Below are positions 8,193 to 18,442 of a stretch of 64,000 bases of DNA, in pieces. The position numbers and the translations under genes are program-made. The notes under the pieces are model-generated. The model saw only the letters and a program-made list of their open reading frames with translations. It was not told the DNA's origin and searched no databases. Position 1 is the first letter of the stretch, and every line of letters begins with the position of its first letter. Source of the DNA: Methylococcales bacterium (lineage in GTDB: Bacteria; Pseudomonadota; Gammaproteobacteria; Methylococcales; Methylomonadaceae); the NCBI GenBank assembly GCA_026399075.1, contig JAPLRR010000030.1, forward strand, positions 19,579 through 83,578, in the 5' to 3' direction.

Positions 8193-8405
8193 TTATTTCA
8201 AAACCTTACCGCGCAATGACTGCCAGACATTTTTATCAATTTCTTCTGCTAACTCATCGGCTTGCTGTTGCTGCAATTGGCTGTCTTGGTTAATCATCGT
8301 CAATTCAAAATAACCTAAGAAATGTGCCAACGCGTCTTGGCTCATGGGATTTTTTGGGAAACGGATAACAACGTCTTTTTCATCCAAACTAATTTGTGCT
8401 TGCAT
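8193..8405 (-). CDS. Small antitoxin-like protein beside Uma2 gene
   Basis: 70 residues from the ATG at 8405, chosen because AGGGG lies about seven bases upstream; a longer frame to 8468 runs back into the Uma2 gene. The sequence MQAQISLDEKDVVIRF is beta-like and is followed by a charged helical tail with QLQQQQADELAEEID. This beta-then-helix layout is like small VapB/DUF2281-type antitoxins. It follows the Uma2 gene by 31 bp and probably shares its transcript. Function not recognised. Confidence 0.65.
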   Translation of the reverse strand: MQAQISLDEKDVVIRFPKNPMSQDALAHFLGYFELTMINQDSQLQQQQADELAEEIDKNVWQSLRGKVLK

Positions 8406-8436
8406 TTTTTGACCCCTGTTTTCGGGTTGCCCGAAA

Positions 8437-9054
8437 TCAATCTTCCGCCCAAGTATCAAATATCTCATTCACACTCATTGCCAGTTCGGGGAATAAATGT
8501 GGTATTGCCGTATCATCATTGGTATACATGTGCTTCAATTCATATTTTTGCTCGGCATTCAATACGAATTGCTGGATGGTTTGATGTTCGGGGAACACTA
8601 GCCAATATTCCATCACGCCACTGTCTTGGTAAAGCTCATATTTGGTGTGAATTTCCCGTTTAGAATTCCCTTTAGAGAGAATTTCAATAATCCAATCAGG
8701 TGCGCCGTTGCAGCCTTGTTGATCGAGTTTTTCTTCTGGCGTGCAAATAACGCAAATGTCCGGCTGGACTACGGTATGTATCTGTTCGTTTTTTAAGAGC
8801 GATTTTTTGCGGTCATAAAGCCTGACATCAAACGGTGCGGCAAAGACGCGGCATTTTTTATGTTTAAAAAAAGCATGTAACAGCGCATGTAAGTTTCCAG
8901 AAATGCTTTGATGGGCAACATTCGGTGCAGGTGACATCAGCGTGATTTTGCCTTTGATAAGCTCCACGGCTTCTTTAAGCTGCCAAGTCAAATAATCGGC
9001 ATAGCTATAGTTTTGGTTTAAATCCAACTGGTCGAGATGAAGTATCTTGGACAT
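8437..9054 (-). CDS. Uma2 family endonuclease-fold protein (DUF820)
   Basis: 205 residues from the ATG at 9054 (MSKILHLDQLDLNQ). Family hallmarks are visible: YADYLTWQ, the helix around GKITLMSPAPNVAHQ, VVQPDICVIC with the catalytic D, then DWIIEILS with the E, and KYELYQDSGVMEYWLV with the lysine. These build a PD-(D/E)XK core. Uma2 proteins are very abundant in cyanobacteria and some methanotrophs and are thought to be mobile; their substrate is unsettled. It lies between fhcB and fhcA on the same strand, which is an insertion into a normally contiguous operon. An upstream TTG-type start at 9135 is possible but the family usually starts near the chosen ATG. Confidence 0.85.
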   Translation of the reverse strand: MSKILHLDQLDLNQNYSYADYLTWQLKEAVELIKGKITLMSPAPNVAHQSISGNLHALLHAFFKHKKCRVFAAPFDVRLYDRKKSLLKNEQIHTVVQPDICVICTPEEKLDQQGCNGAPDWIIEILSKGNSKREIHTKYELYQDSGVMEYWLVFPEHQTIQQFVLNAEQKYELKHMYTNDDTAIPHLFPELAMSVNEIFDTWAED

Positions 9055-9142
9055 CGCATATGCTCTGGCGTTAAAAGTTCGACAATCATAGGGGCTTAGG
9101 TAAACGCTTAGTAAGGCCTCAGTGCTTTTAGGCAATCGCGGC

Positions 9143-9175
9143 AGACCTGCGAGGTTTTATAAACCTCGCAGGTCT
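9143..9175. terminator. Perfect 15-bp palindrome after fhcB
   Basis: AGACCTGCGAGGTTT, a 3-base loop (TAT) and its exact complement form a strong GC-rich stem 28 bp beyond the fhcB stop. There is no U-run of full length. The same AGACCTGCGAGGTTT palindrome is a widespread dispersed repeat in bacteria, so it may be a repeat used as a transcript end and may mark the edge of the inserted Uma2 block. Confidence 0.6.
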
Positions 9176-9203
9176 TTATCTTGTCACTCATGAGCAGCCC
9201 AAG

Positions 9204-10463
9204 TTACAGGGCCTGCTCTATCGCGTTTAACACGTCAGCCGTACTAGGCAATCCGGCATCACGCAATTTTTTTAGGCGGATGGCAACGACATTGTCCATA
9301 CGGTAGGCATGGCCCGCATGATCGATGCCGGGTGTGCCTACGGGGATGAACACGTCGGGTTCTTTGCTAAAGTTCATGCCGGAACGCCCGACCACAATTG
9401 TCGGCAAGTCAGTAACAGGCGGAGTGGCGTTGGTGTTGAAGGCGTGTACCCACACCAAGGCATCGGCTTCGCCATCGGCAATCAGCTGTTTGCTGTCGTT
9501 TAAAAACGGATCGTATTCGGGGTAGCCACGGCTAAAGCGGGTGCGTGCCGGATAGCCCGTGGTCCAGCCGCATACTTGGTTGGCGGTTTGGTCGCCTTCT
9601 TTGCCAGCCAAAGGCAAGCCGGAACAGCGAGTGTTTTTGTCGTTAATGTCTTTAATCATTTCTGACAACGTTTGTACGGTCAATTCGGCTTGGGGGTAGG
9701 CCAACGCACCTGCCGCCCAAGTGACGACACCGTAGCGGGCGGCTTTAAGCTGTTCGGCGAGTGCCAACAAATCGGCGACGGCGATGCCACAGACCGTGGT
9801 GGCGCGTATTGGTTGGCCTTTGACCAAGGCGCGTAACACCGCGACAACCTCGGGCAAATCTTCGGTGGCGCAGGGCAAAACTTGGGCTTTTTTGCCGATA
9901 GACGAGGTGGACGCTACACCTGACGGGGCTTTGCCTAAATAGACGACGGTGCGTAGGCTGGTGTCAGCAACAAACATGGATTCTGGATTCCAGATATACC
10001 GTTCAAAAAAGCGCGGTGCGAAGGCTTCTAAATCCGTGCCGACCACCACTAATAAATCACAGCGGTTTTTGACTTCCGCCAAGGTGGTGTTCATCCAGCC
10101 GGAATCTTGCAAGGCCAAGAAGTTGTTGCGGGCGCCTGTAAAATTGATGTTGTCCACCACCGCACCAGTACGGTCTGCCAAGGCCAATAAGCCGCGCATA
10201 CCATTCACGTCGGTGGCACAGCCGCCAATCACGGGCAGGTGGGTGTCTTTTAACAGCGCAGCAGCGGCGGCCACGGCTTCCGCCAAACTGACTTGTTTGC
10301 CATTTACGCGTGGTTGGGTGTCAGTTACGGCTTGTTCAAACAGCGGCGTATTGACCGCACAGCCATTTTCTAGCACTTTTAGCGTTGTGCCTTCGACCCT
10401 GATGGTCAGGTCATCCGTGCCTATGCCACAAAAAGGACTTGGTACTTCAGTTATGTCAGTCAT
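9204..10463 (-). CDS. fhcB: Formyltransferase/hydrolase complex subunit B (formylmethanofuran dehydrogenase B homologue)
   Basis: 419 residues from the ATG at 10463, which has AAGG about eight bases upstream; a longer frame to 10571 is unlikely. The N terminus VPSPFCGIGTDDLTIRV aligns with the archaeal cluster-binding region but keeps only one of its cysteines, as in other bacterial FhcB. The family is a molybdopterin-enzyme relative that lost metal and Fe-S binding in methylotrophs and serves as a structural subunit of the Fhc complex. GGCATDVNGMRG and GRSGMNFSKEPDVFIPVGTP are typical stretches. It should be followed directly by fhcA; here an Uma2 gene, a small gene and two palindromes intervene. 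Confidence 0.93.
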   Translation of the reverse strand: MTDITEVPSPFCGIGTDDLTIRVEGTTLKVLENGCAVNTPLFEQAVTDTQPRVNGKQVSLAEAVAAAAALLKDTHLPVIGGCATDVNGMRGLLALADRTGAVVDNINFTGARNNFLALQDSGWMNTTLAEVKNRCDLLVVVGTDLEAFAPRFFERYIWNPESMFVADTSLRTVVYLGKAPSGVASTSSIGKKAQVLPCATEDLPEVVAVLRALVKGQPIRATTVCGIAVADLLALAEQLKAARYGVVTWAAGALAYPQAELTVQTLSEMIKDINDKNTRCSGLPLAGKEGDQTANQVCGWTTGYPARTRFSRGYPEYDPFLNDSKQLIADGEADALVWVHAFNTNATPPVTDLPTIVVGRSGMNFSKEPDVFIPVGTPGIDHAGHAYRMDNVVAIRLKKLRDAGLPSTADVLNAIEQAL

Positions 10464-10724
10464 TCGGCTACCTTTTGGTTTGTATGTTGTGCCTAGGGAT
10501 GGGTATTGCCCGCCACCCCTGATGTTGGGCGATATTCTAACTCTAATTTTGTGGGCTGTCGCTGTAAACACCGCCTTAGGGCAAGGATGGGGGTAAAGTC
10601 AGTTTCAGCCATGGAAAACGGGATGGCTAAGCCAACCCTTGTTGTGCCAAGATAAAGGTGTTTCGGTGTGGGGTGGGTCATAAAAAGCGGCGTTTTCCCA
10701 AATCGCAGACAGCCTATTTTGGGG

Positions 10725-11099
10725 CTAGCCTATAACCAAACCTAACTCGAACAAAAGCTTAACCGACACAAAAACCACCATCCCCATTGCCAACAGATAC
10801 GCTAAATACCGTAGCGGATGGTCTACTAGAATTTGCCAACTTGATTTTAGTTGCCCTGAGTTTTTTGCCAGCAAATACTGTTCGCGGGCATTGATAAAGC
10901 GCTGGTGTTGATAGTCGTTAAGCAATTGCCGCGCTTTTTCAAGCTGGCTAGCATCCCTAAGCCATAGCGCAGGCATGGACATCCCCCAATTCCCTGCCGA
11001 CGTTTCGTAATAATCGATAGCTTCTTGCGCTAATAAATCCCGCACATCATCCGCTTCATCCTCAGGTACACCGCGTAATGAAAATAATAAAGTTGTCAT
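10725..11099 (-). CDS. DUF6164 family membrane protein
   Basis: 124 residues from the ATG at 11099 (MTTLLFSLRGVPEDEADDVR), the conserved start of this family. The soluble N-terminal half resembles small signal-transducing PII-like ferredoxin folds (DUF2007-like), and one membrane helix near the C terminus (about 98-120) anchors it in the inner membrane. DUF6164 occurs widely in gammaproteobacteria and has no established role. The 261-bp gap between it and fhcB has no evident promoter. Confidence 0.75.
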   Translation of the reverse strand: MTTLLFSLRGVPEDEADDVRDLLAQEAIDYYETSAGNWGMSMPALWLRDASQLEKARQLLNDYQHQRFINAREQYLLAKNSGQLKSSWQILVDHPLRYLAYLLAMGMVVFVSVKLLFELGLVIG

Positions 11100-11233
11100 G
11101 ATGGTTTTGATGATGGTGTTGTTAGACCGCTTATTATAACGGTAACAAAGTAGGGTATGCCGGACAATCGCACCATGTTGCGTAAGCTGTTTGCTGCCTT
11201 GCAACAGGCTAGTTGCACATTTTTCTTATCACA

Positions 11234-11274
11234 AATAAGAATCGTTTGTATCTTGATACCCATTCGCTTACAAT
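11234..11274 (+). promoter_or_regulatory. Promoter with Fur-like box
   Basis: TTGTAT (11246-11251) and TACAAT (11269-11274) are separated by exactly 17 bp, 28 bp before the porin ATG. Overlapping the -35, 11234-11252 (AATAAGAATCGTTTGTATC) matches the 19-bp Fur consensus at 11 of 19 positions, which is borderline. GTATCTTGATAC at 11249-11260 is a second perfect small palindrome. Iron control of the downstream redox set is therefore possible but not shown. Confidence 0.45.
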
Positions 11275-11301
11275 AAATTAACTTTTAGTAAGGGGATACC
11301 A

Positions 11302-12759
11302 ATGAAAAACAATCGTAAATCATTAATAAACGGGGCTATTTTGACAGCGCTTGTGGTTTCTAGTATGCCAGCGGGTGCACTGGACAAACCAAAAACAATG
11401 GAAGACATGTGGAAAATTATCCAAGCCCAGCAAAAACAAATCGACGATATGAAAGCCAAGATGGGGTCTGCACCGCCAACAGCAGCAGTGTTACCAAATA
11501 CCGGAACCCAAACGGCAGTCAATACGGCGCAAAATACGGGTGGGAATGTTGCAAACAGCACCAATGTTAAAAACCTTGAGCGTAAAACCGATATTTTGAG
11601 CCAAGAAGTTGAGAAATTGCGTACCAACCTCGCCATTCCAGAAGAGGCGAAATACAAAAGCGCTTATGGTTTGGGGCCAGCGGCTTCCAAGGTTTATGCG
11701 GTCGGCAAGGGCTTGTCGATAGGTGGCTATGGTGAAGGCAGCTATCAGGACATAGTCGGAGATAAAGGTGACAGCAATGATAGCGCTGACTTGGAGCGCA
11801 TGGTTTTATATGTGGGTTATAAGTTTACAGACCGCATCCTGTTTAACAGTGAAATAGAGTTTGAACATGCCACCACGGGTGAAGGTTCAGAAGAAAAAGG
11901 TGAGGTTTCGGTTGAATTTGCAGCGTTGGATTTTTTTATTGATCCGATGGCCAATGTGCGTGCTGGCTTGGTGTTGATGCCGATGGGATTTATCAACCTG
12001 ATCCATGAGCCATTGTTTTACTTCGGCAACCAACGGCCTGTGGTTGAGCAGCGTATTATTCCCACTACCTGGCGGGAATTTGGCGTAGGTGTATTTGGGG
12101 CGATCACCCCTAACTTTACTTATACCGCTTATGTGGTGAATGGCTTGGATGCCCAAGGGTTTACATCAGATGGGATTAGGGAAGGCCGTGGCGGTGGCAG
12201 CAATGCCAAAGCGGAAGACTTTGGTTATGTGGCGCGTATGGATTATGTGCCTGATGCATTGCCTGGTACGACTGTTGGTGCTTCAGCCTATGTGGGCAAT
12301 TCCGGACAAAACCAAGTTTATGCCGGACAAAAGGCAGATGCGTTTACCCAACTTTATGAGGCCCATGTGCAATGGAAATACCGTGGTTTTGAGTTCCGCA
12401 CCCTGGGTTCTTGGGGGCATATCAACAATGCCAATTTGCTTAGCGCCTCAATCGGCGAAGTGGTGGGTTCTCAAAATTATGGTTGGTATACTGAAGCGGG
12501 TTACGATGTCTTACCGTTAATCTTGCCGGACACAACCCAGTATCTCGCGCCATTTTTCCGCTATGAAAAAGTGGATACGGTTGCCAAAGCACCGTCCGGC
12601 TGGGCTGATGACTTGACTAAAGACTGGCAAATTTATCAAGTCGGTTTGCAATATAAACCTATCCCTAATGTTGTGATTAAAGCCGATTATCGGAATTTTG
12701 TGGCCAAAGAAGGGACTCATCCTGATGATTTCAACTTAGGACTAGGCTTTATTTTCTAA
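11302..12759 (+). CDS. Outer-membrane porin with N-terminal coiled coil
   Basis: 485 residues. A signal peptide (cut after SSMPAGA, about residue 27) is followed by short coiled-coil stretches (MWKIIQAQQKQIDDMKAKMG, then about 88-110) and a long alternating beta region ending in LGLGFIF, with the terminal aromatic of outer-membrane barrels. This layout fits the phosphate-selective (OprO/P-like) or related trimeric porins with an N-terminal coiled coil. AAGGGGA lies 5-6 bases before the ATG. It is the first gene after the putative Fur-type promoter and is followed by di-heme and flavin proteins, so transport of a metal or metal complex is a reasonable guess. Confidence 0.8.
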   Translation: MKNNRKSLINGAILTALVVSSMPAGALDKPKTMEDMWKIIQAQQKQIDDMKAKMGSAPPTAAVLPNTGTQTAVNTAQNTGGNVANSTNVKNLERKTDILSQEVEKLRTNLAIPEEAKYKSAYGLGPAASKVYAVGKGLSIGGYGEGSYQDIVGDKGDSNDSADLERMVLYVGYKFTDRILFNSEIEFEHATTGEGSEEKGEVSVEFAALDFFIDPMANVRAGLVLMPMGFINLIHEPLFYFGNQRPVVEQRIIPTTWREFGVGVFGAITPNFTYTAYVVNGLDAQGFTSDGIREGRGGGSNAKAEDFGYVARMDYVPDALPGTTVGASAYVGNSGQNQVYAGQKADAFTQLYEAHVQWKYRGFEFRTLGSWGHINNANLLSASIGEVVGSQNYGWYTEAGYDVLPLILPDTTQYLAPFFRYEKVDTVAKAPSGWADDLTKDWQIYQVGLQYKPIPNVVIKADYRNFVAKEGTHPDDFNLGLGFIF

Positions 12760-13026
12760 GTTGGGACCTGCGTTCAACTTTATTGTGGCACAAGGCTGAA
12801 CTGAATCAAAAAAATCAATGCCTTATTCCATTGATTCCCCCATACCCAACCGCCTTCTGGAGAGGGGGCGATTGGAAAGATAGCCCCGTGTCGTAATCAA
12901 GACGGCTTTTTGCTAAGGATTCATTTCATTGGTTAGCAATAGCTTGGTGGTCCCTAAATTAAATAGCCGTCGTTAGGCCAGTTTGATTGGCCGCTAATTT
13001 TTATCTGATTTTTTGCAAAGGTTACG

Positions 13027-14229
13027 ATGATATTTTTTCTGTACAAGTCTCGCTGGGGGAGTTGGCATAGCCGGATAGCTGCATTGTCCTTAGGCTTATG
13101 TTGTTGCTTGGCCCAGGCGGATATACCCCGACTCCCTGGGGACAATAGGCTTAGCCTAAAAGCCCAACTGGGCAAGCAATTGTTTTTTGATGACAAGCTT
13201 TCTTCCCCGCCCGGCCAATCTTGTGCCAGTTGTCATGACCCTAAAGCTTTTTTTGTGGATCCTGATAAAGATTCGCCAACTTCTGTGGGTGCATTGCCTG
13301 AGCTCAAAGGTTCCCGTAATACGCCAACTTTATTGTATGCAGCCTATAGCAATGCCTTTCATTATGATAAGAAGGACGGTTTGTTTATCGGTGGATTTTT
13401 TCTTGATGGCAGGGCGGAAACTTTGTCCAAACAAGCCAAAGGGCCGTTTTTGAATCCCTTGGAGATGGCCAATCCTGATTTATTTAGTGTGGTGGACCAA
13501 GTTCGCACATCCGATTACGCGCCCTTATTTACCCGCGTGTATGGTCGTAATGCCTTTGCTGATTACCGCAAGACCTTTAACTATATCGCAGATGCCATTG
13601 CCACATTTGAGCGCTCAGCTGTGTTTAGGCCGTTTACCTCCAAGTATGATTATTATTTGACAGGGAGGGCAACGCTAACTTCCCAAGAAATGCGTGGAAG
13701 ACGGCTATTTGAAAACCCCAAAAAAGGCAATTGTGCTGCCTGTCATCCCAGTAGGCCAGCGAGAGATGGAACACCACCTTTATTTACTGACTTTAGTTAT
13801 GATAATTTAGGTGTGCCCAGAAACGTAGATAATCCAGTTTATCAATTGGCCGACAAGTTCAATCCGGTTGGGTGGGATTTTGTCGATAATGGTTTGGGGG
13901 GCAGCCTGGGTGATGCCGCCGAAAATGGTAAATTTAAAGTTCCCAGCTTACGGAATATTGCCAAAACTGCGCCTTATATGCACAACGGTTATTTCAAAAC
14001 ACTGCGTGGGGTGTTGGCATTTTATAGTACCCGGGATGCGTTACCCGTTTGTAATAATCAGTGGGCAAGAGAAGCCGCTGCGATTAAAAGTCATTGTTGG
14101 CCAGCCCCGGAAGTGAAAAAAAATGTCAATGTCGATGAGTTGGGTGAGCTTATTTTAAGCGAATCAGAAATTGATGATATTTTGGCTTTTTTACAAACGT
14201 TGACGGATGGTTTCCAGCCGCAACCCTAA
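13027..14229 (+). CDS. Di-heme MauG / cytochrome c peroxidase family protein
   Basis: 400 residues with a signal peptide (about 1-31) and two c-type heme motifs, CASCH (66-70) and CAACH (236-240). Family stretches GSRNTPTLLYAAY, FFLDGRAETL, PFLNPLEMA, KVPSLRNIAKTAPYMHNG are all present. These proteins act in the periplasm, reducing peroxide or performing MauG-type oxidation of protein side chains; in methanotrophs, relatives accompany copper-binding proteins. The gene follows the porin and precedes an FMN-binding protein, which suggests a redox pathway. Extra cysteines near the end (VCNNQW, SHCW) could form a disulfide. Confidence 0.88.
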   Translation: MIFFLYKSRWGSWHSRIAALSLGLCCCLAQADIPRLPGDNRLSLKAQLGKQLFFDDKLSSPPGQSCASCHDPKAFFVDPDKDSPTSVGALPELKGSRNTPTLLYAAYSNAFHYDKKDGLFIGGFFLDGRAETLSKQAKGPFLNPLEMANPDLFSVVDQVRTSDYAPLFTRVYGRNAFADYRKTFNYIADAIATFERSAVFRPFTSKYDYYLTGRATLTSQEMRGRRLFENPKKGNCAACHPSRPARDGTPPLFTDFSYDNLGVPRNVDNPVYQLADKFNPVGWDFVDNGLGGSLGDAAENGKFKVPSLRNIAKTAPYMHNGYFKTLRGVLAFYSTRDALPVCNNQWAREAAAIKSHCWPAPEVKKNVNVDELGELILSESEIDDILAFLQTLTDGFQPQP

Positions 14230-14417
14230 GCAGTCTTTGGTCGCAAAGATAGATAGGTGGCAAACTCCTTTTATGGCCTTGTTGCTTGGCAATAGGCTGT
14301 TAATTGGCTAAGTGAATAGTGGGGGCGATTAAACTGGACAAATATCTGGTCAGCGCATTGTGATGTTAAACTAGTCGGTTATTTCCACTTAGATGTAATC
14401 AATTCATGGGATGTACT

Positions 14418-14972
14418 ATGAAAAAATTTAGCTTAGGGCTGGTCGTTGTGCTCTTTTTATTACTACAGGCGGTTGCAAGCCCAAGCTTTGCCACAATTTT
14501 TTACAGCAAAGACGAGGCGATGGAACTGGCTTTTGGCAAGGGCACAACGGTCGGGCAACTGTCATTATTTCCTGATGACCAGCAGACTGTGCAAATCCAG
14601 CAACTTGCCAAAGTGAAATTGGAATCCGGCATGTTTACCTTTTATGTGGGTAAAGACCACGATAAGGTTTTGGGGTATGCGGCTATTGAAACCATCACTG
14701 TCAGGACGAAACCCGAAACCTTGATGATAGTCTTAACCCCCGACGGTGAACTACGCAATGTCTATACACTTGCTTTTCATGAGCCCCCCGAATATCAGCC
14801 ACCTGAGCGTTGGTTTGAGCAGCTGGTTAAACGGCCACTAGCTGACATGGATTTTAACAAAGGCGTGGATGGCATTAGTGGCGCAACGCTCAGCACCCGT
14901 GCGGCACTTAGCAGCATCCGTAAAGTGATGGCGATCTACCAGATTATGGTACAAAACAAGAGTGCAAACTGA
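14418..14972 (+). CDS. FMN-binding domain protein with ApbE flavinylation motif
   Basis: 184 residues from the ATG at 14418, which has GGGAT upstream; an ATG at 14406 is less suitable. The signal peptide reaches SPSFA. Near the end is DGISGAT, a full match to Dxx(S/T)GAT, the site where ApbE attaches FMN to the last threonine (Thr157). Such one-domain FMN-bind proteins pass electrons outside the cytoplasmic membrane (compare NqrC, RnfG). The stop overlaps the next start by one base, so the small membrane protein is translated with it. No apbE is in the window. Confidence 0.85.
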   Translation: MKKFSLGLVVVLFLLLQAVASPSFATIFYSKDEAMELAFGKGTTVGQLSLFPDDQQTVQIQQLAKVKLESGMFTFYVGKDHDKVLGYAAIETITVRTKPETLMIVLTPDGELRNVYTLAFHEPPEYQPPERWFEQLVKRPLADMDFNKGVDGISGATLSTRAALSSIRKVMAIYQIMVQNKSAN

Positions 14973-15475
14973 TGCGTTATTTTGTCACCGGTGAGCAACA
15001 GCGCAAGTCTTTGCTAAACGCGTTGGTATTGATGTTTTTGGGTTATATTGTTTTGCTGTGGGTCAGCAATGGCATGATGTATTTCCATCACATGGATTTG
15101 ACACCCAGCTCGGTGGTTGCTTATTACTTGGGTTCTGAAGAGCAATTTACCCAAGCCAGAAGCTATCAAGGTATGTTGGAGGTTTCACATTTCCATTTAT
15201 TTTCGATGGGCATGTTGATAGTTACATTAACCCATTTAATGCTGATGACCGATTTTTCGGTGCGCTTAAAAATTTGGTTGAGTAGTCTGACCTATGTGTC
15301 GGCCTTGGCGGATGAGCTAGGCGGCTGGCTAGTCCGGTTTGTTGATCCGCTTTTTGCCTGGTTTAAAATTGCGGCTTTTTTGTTGCTGGAATTTTCCTTA
15401 GCGGCGCTATTGGTGGTTGTGGTTTATTCACTGATACGCGCACGGCTTCAGTTAAACCAAAACAACCCAGCGTAA
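14972..15475 (+). CDS. Small four-helix membrane protein, probable redox partner
   Basis: 167 residues with four hydrophobic helices (about 16-36, 72-92, 98-118, 130-154). Histidines sit at membrane borders in MMYFHH and EVSHFHLFSMG, positions that could ligate heme b, but there is no recognised cytochrome b signature. Gene coupling to the flavinylated protein makes it a likely membrane electron donor or acceptor for that protein. That assignment is inference; the family is not recognised. Confidence 0.65.
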   Translation: MRYFVTGEQQRKSLLNALVLMFLGYIVLLWVSNGMMYFHHMDLTPSSVVAYYLGSEEQFTQARSYQGMLEVSHFHLFSMGMLIVTLTHLMLMTDFSVRLKIWLSSLTYVSALADELGGWLVRFVDPLFAWFKIAAFLLLEFSLAALLVVVVYSLIRARLQLNQNNPA

Positions 15476-15487
15476 ATTTAAGGCTAT

Positions 15488-16048
15488 CTATCGGCGGGGT
15501 GGTGGATAATAGCCACCCCAAAAAAATGGACTGCCATAGTTGCCGTAATAAGGGTAGCCATAGCCAAATCCCGCAGTGCCATAATAATACGGGTAGCCAT
15601 AGAAATTGCTTGGTGCATAAACAGGCCACAGATAGATAACGCTGGACTGGAGTAGCGGCAATTGTAGCGTTTTGTTACCGACATTACGTTCTTGCAGGCC
15701 TTTAAGTGTGCCTGCAACGGTAATTTCCGCGTCTTTGGTGTAAATGGCCGGATCCAAAAATTCCGGGCTTTCGACAAGGAAACGCCCCACATAGGGTTTA
15801 TCCAATCTTGGGCGGCCATAACTGTTAAGCGGATAGGATAATATTTGGATTCGGCTGAAGGTTTGTTCGTTTTGCACATCAATGATAACGCCGCCCCACC
15901 GCACAGGCGCATTTTTATGATGGGCGCTGTCCCCTTGTGCCTGGCTATAGGAAATGTCCAACGGTGGCGGGTCTTGAATGGCGGGAGGTAAGTTAGAGCA
16001 GCCCACCAAAAATGAAAATACGCTTACCAATATCAGCCGTTTCATCAT
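15488..16048 (-). CDS. slp: Slp family outer-membrane lipoprotein
   Basis: 186 residues with lipobox FLVGC at residue 16 and the Slp pattern VRWGGVIIDVQNEQTFSRIQ followed by PYVGRFLVESPEFLDPAIY and an OB-like beta region. Slp proteins are starvation- or acid-induced lipoproteins on the inner face of the outer membrane. The C-terminal 50 residues are unusually rich in Tyr, Gly and Pro (repeats such as YGYPYYYG and FWGGYYPPP), a surface-type low-complexity tail. It stands alone on the minus strand, converging with the flavin gene set. Confidence 0.85.
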   Translation of the reverse strand: MMKRLILVSVFSFLVGCSNLPPAIQDPPPLDISYSQAQGDSAHHKNAPVRWGGVIIDVQNEQTFSRIQILSYPLNSYGRPRLDKPYVGRFLVESPEFLDPAIYTKDAEITVAGTLKGLQERNVGNKTLQLPLLQSSVIYLWPVYAPSNFYGYPYYYGTAGFGYGYPYYGNYGSPFFWGGYYPPPRR

Positions 16049-16126
16049 AGGTTCCTATCGGAAGTACACACAGTAAGATTGGTTTTTAGGCCCCAAAATA
16101 AGCAAACTCTACAGGCCAAGTATCAG

Positions 16127-17595
<1,469 letters not shown>

Positions 17596-17603
17596 GACTG
17601 GGC

Positions 17604-17846
17604 TTATAATTGGCTGTTCAATAATTCTTCAATATTGGGCAGCTCTTTGTCCACTTTGCAGCGTTTTTTATACAAATCAACAAATTCCATAAAGGCTTGT
17701 TCAAGGTCAGCCAGAATTTCTTCTTCGTTGTCGCGTTCATCATCAGGAACCTCATCGGATTCCAAATAGTCGCGCTGTAATTCCACTTCGCTGTTGAGGG
17801 CTAAAGTGGCGTAAATCATCGCGTTGTTTGATATTTTTTCGTTCAT
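17604..17846 (-). CDS. Small acidic conserved protein
   Basis: 80 residues, acidic centre (SDEVPDDERDNEEEILADL) followed by a basic stretch LYKKRCKVDKELP. A GAGG motif precedes the ATG. No domain recognised. It lies between yffB and the DUF1456 gene, in the block that interrupts the dap cluster. Confidence 0.6.
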   Translation of the reverse strand: MNEKISNNAMIYATLALNSEVELQRDYLESDEVPDDERDNEEEILADLEQAFMEFVDLYKKRCKVDKELPNIEELLNSQL

Positions 17847-17887
17847 GGTAAAGGCCTCATACGTTAGTGGTGGGTGGTTAGTAAGCC

Positions 17888-18361
17888 TTATATATCTTGG
17901 CTTCTAAAATGGATGGTCAGACCTTGTAAAAAATTTCTTAAGATTTGGTCGCCGCATTCGCGGTGGTGCTTATGGCCTTTTTGTCTAAAAAAAGCGCTGA
18001 GCTCGCCTTTAGACAATTCAAAATCGGCCAACTTTAAAGTGTTGAGCATATCCTCTTCTTTAAACTCCAAAGCAATCCGTAGTTTTTTAAGGATAATGTT
18101 ATTACTTAGCGGCTCGGCTTTTTTCACGACTTGCGGCGGATTTTCCTGTTTACCGCGCCGGAAAATAATCAGGCCATCTAAAAATTGCGCCAAGCGTTTG
18201 TCGCCAAGGTTGACAAAATCGGGTTCATTATCTTTTTTCAGCCAGTGCAATAGTTCTTCCCTCGTCACCACCACATCGCTTAATGCGAAAATATCCAGCA
18301 TGGTTTGGTCTTTAAGGGCTAAGGCGAAACGCACTCGGCGTAGTACATCGTTGTTAATCAT
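17888..18361 (-). CDS. DUF1456 family protein (YehS-like)
   Basis: 157 residues with two copies of the DUF1456 unit: NDVLRRVRFALALKDQTMLD at the start and NIILKKLRIALEFKEEDMLN about 85 residues later, each followed by a helical LS..EL..F/WL.K segment and a C-terminal L..FL.GL. The proteins are small, cytoplasmic and of unknown function (E. coli YehS). It precedes yffB-dapE in the same direction. Confidence 0.85.
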   Translation of the reverse strand: MINNDVLRRVRFALALKDQTMLDIFALSDVVVTREELLHWLKKDNEPDFVNLGDKRLAQFLDGLIIFRRGKQENPPQVVKKAEPLSNNIILKKLRIALEFKEEDMLNTLKLADFELSKGELSAFFRQKGHKHHRECGDQILRNFLQGLTIHFRSQDI

Positions 18362-18442
18362 TAATTAGTTCTATGGTTGCTAGCATTTTGTCACACCTAG
18401 GAAGGGTTGATTAACTTTTCCTAGCTACAATACCAAATACTT

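Noticed and set aside
9949..10596. 215-codon frame opposite fhcB
   Set aside because: Shadow of fhcB with no ribosome site and no motif.
15484..15912. Alternative frame opposite-phase within slp
   Set aside because: Slp lipobox and family pattern belong to the overlapping 15488-16048 frame.
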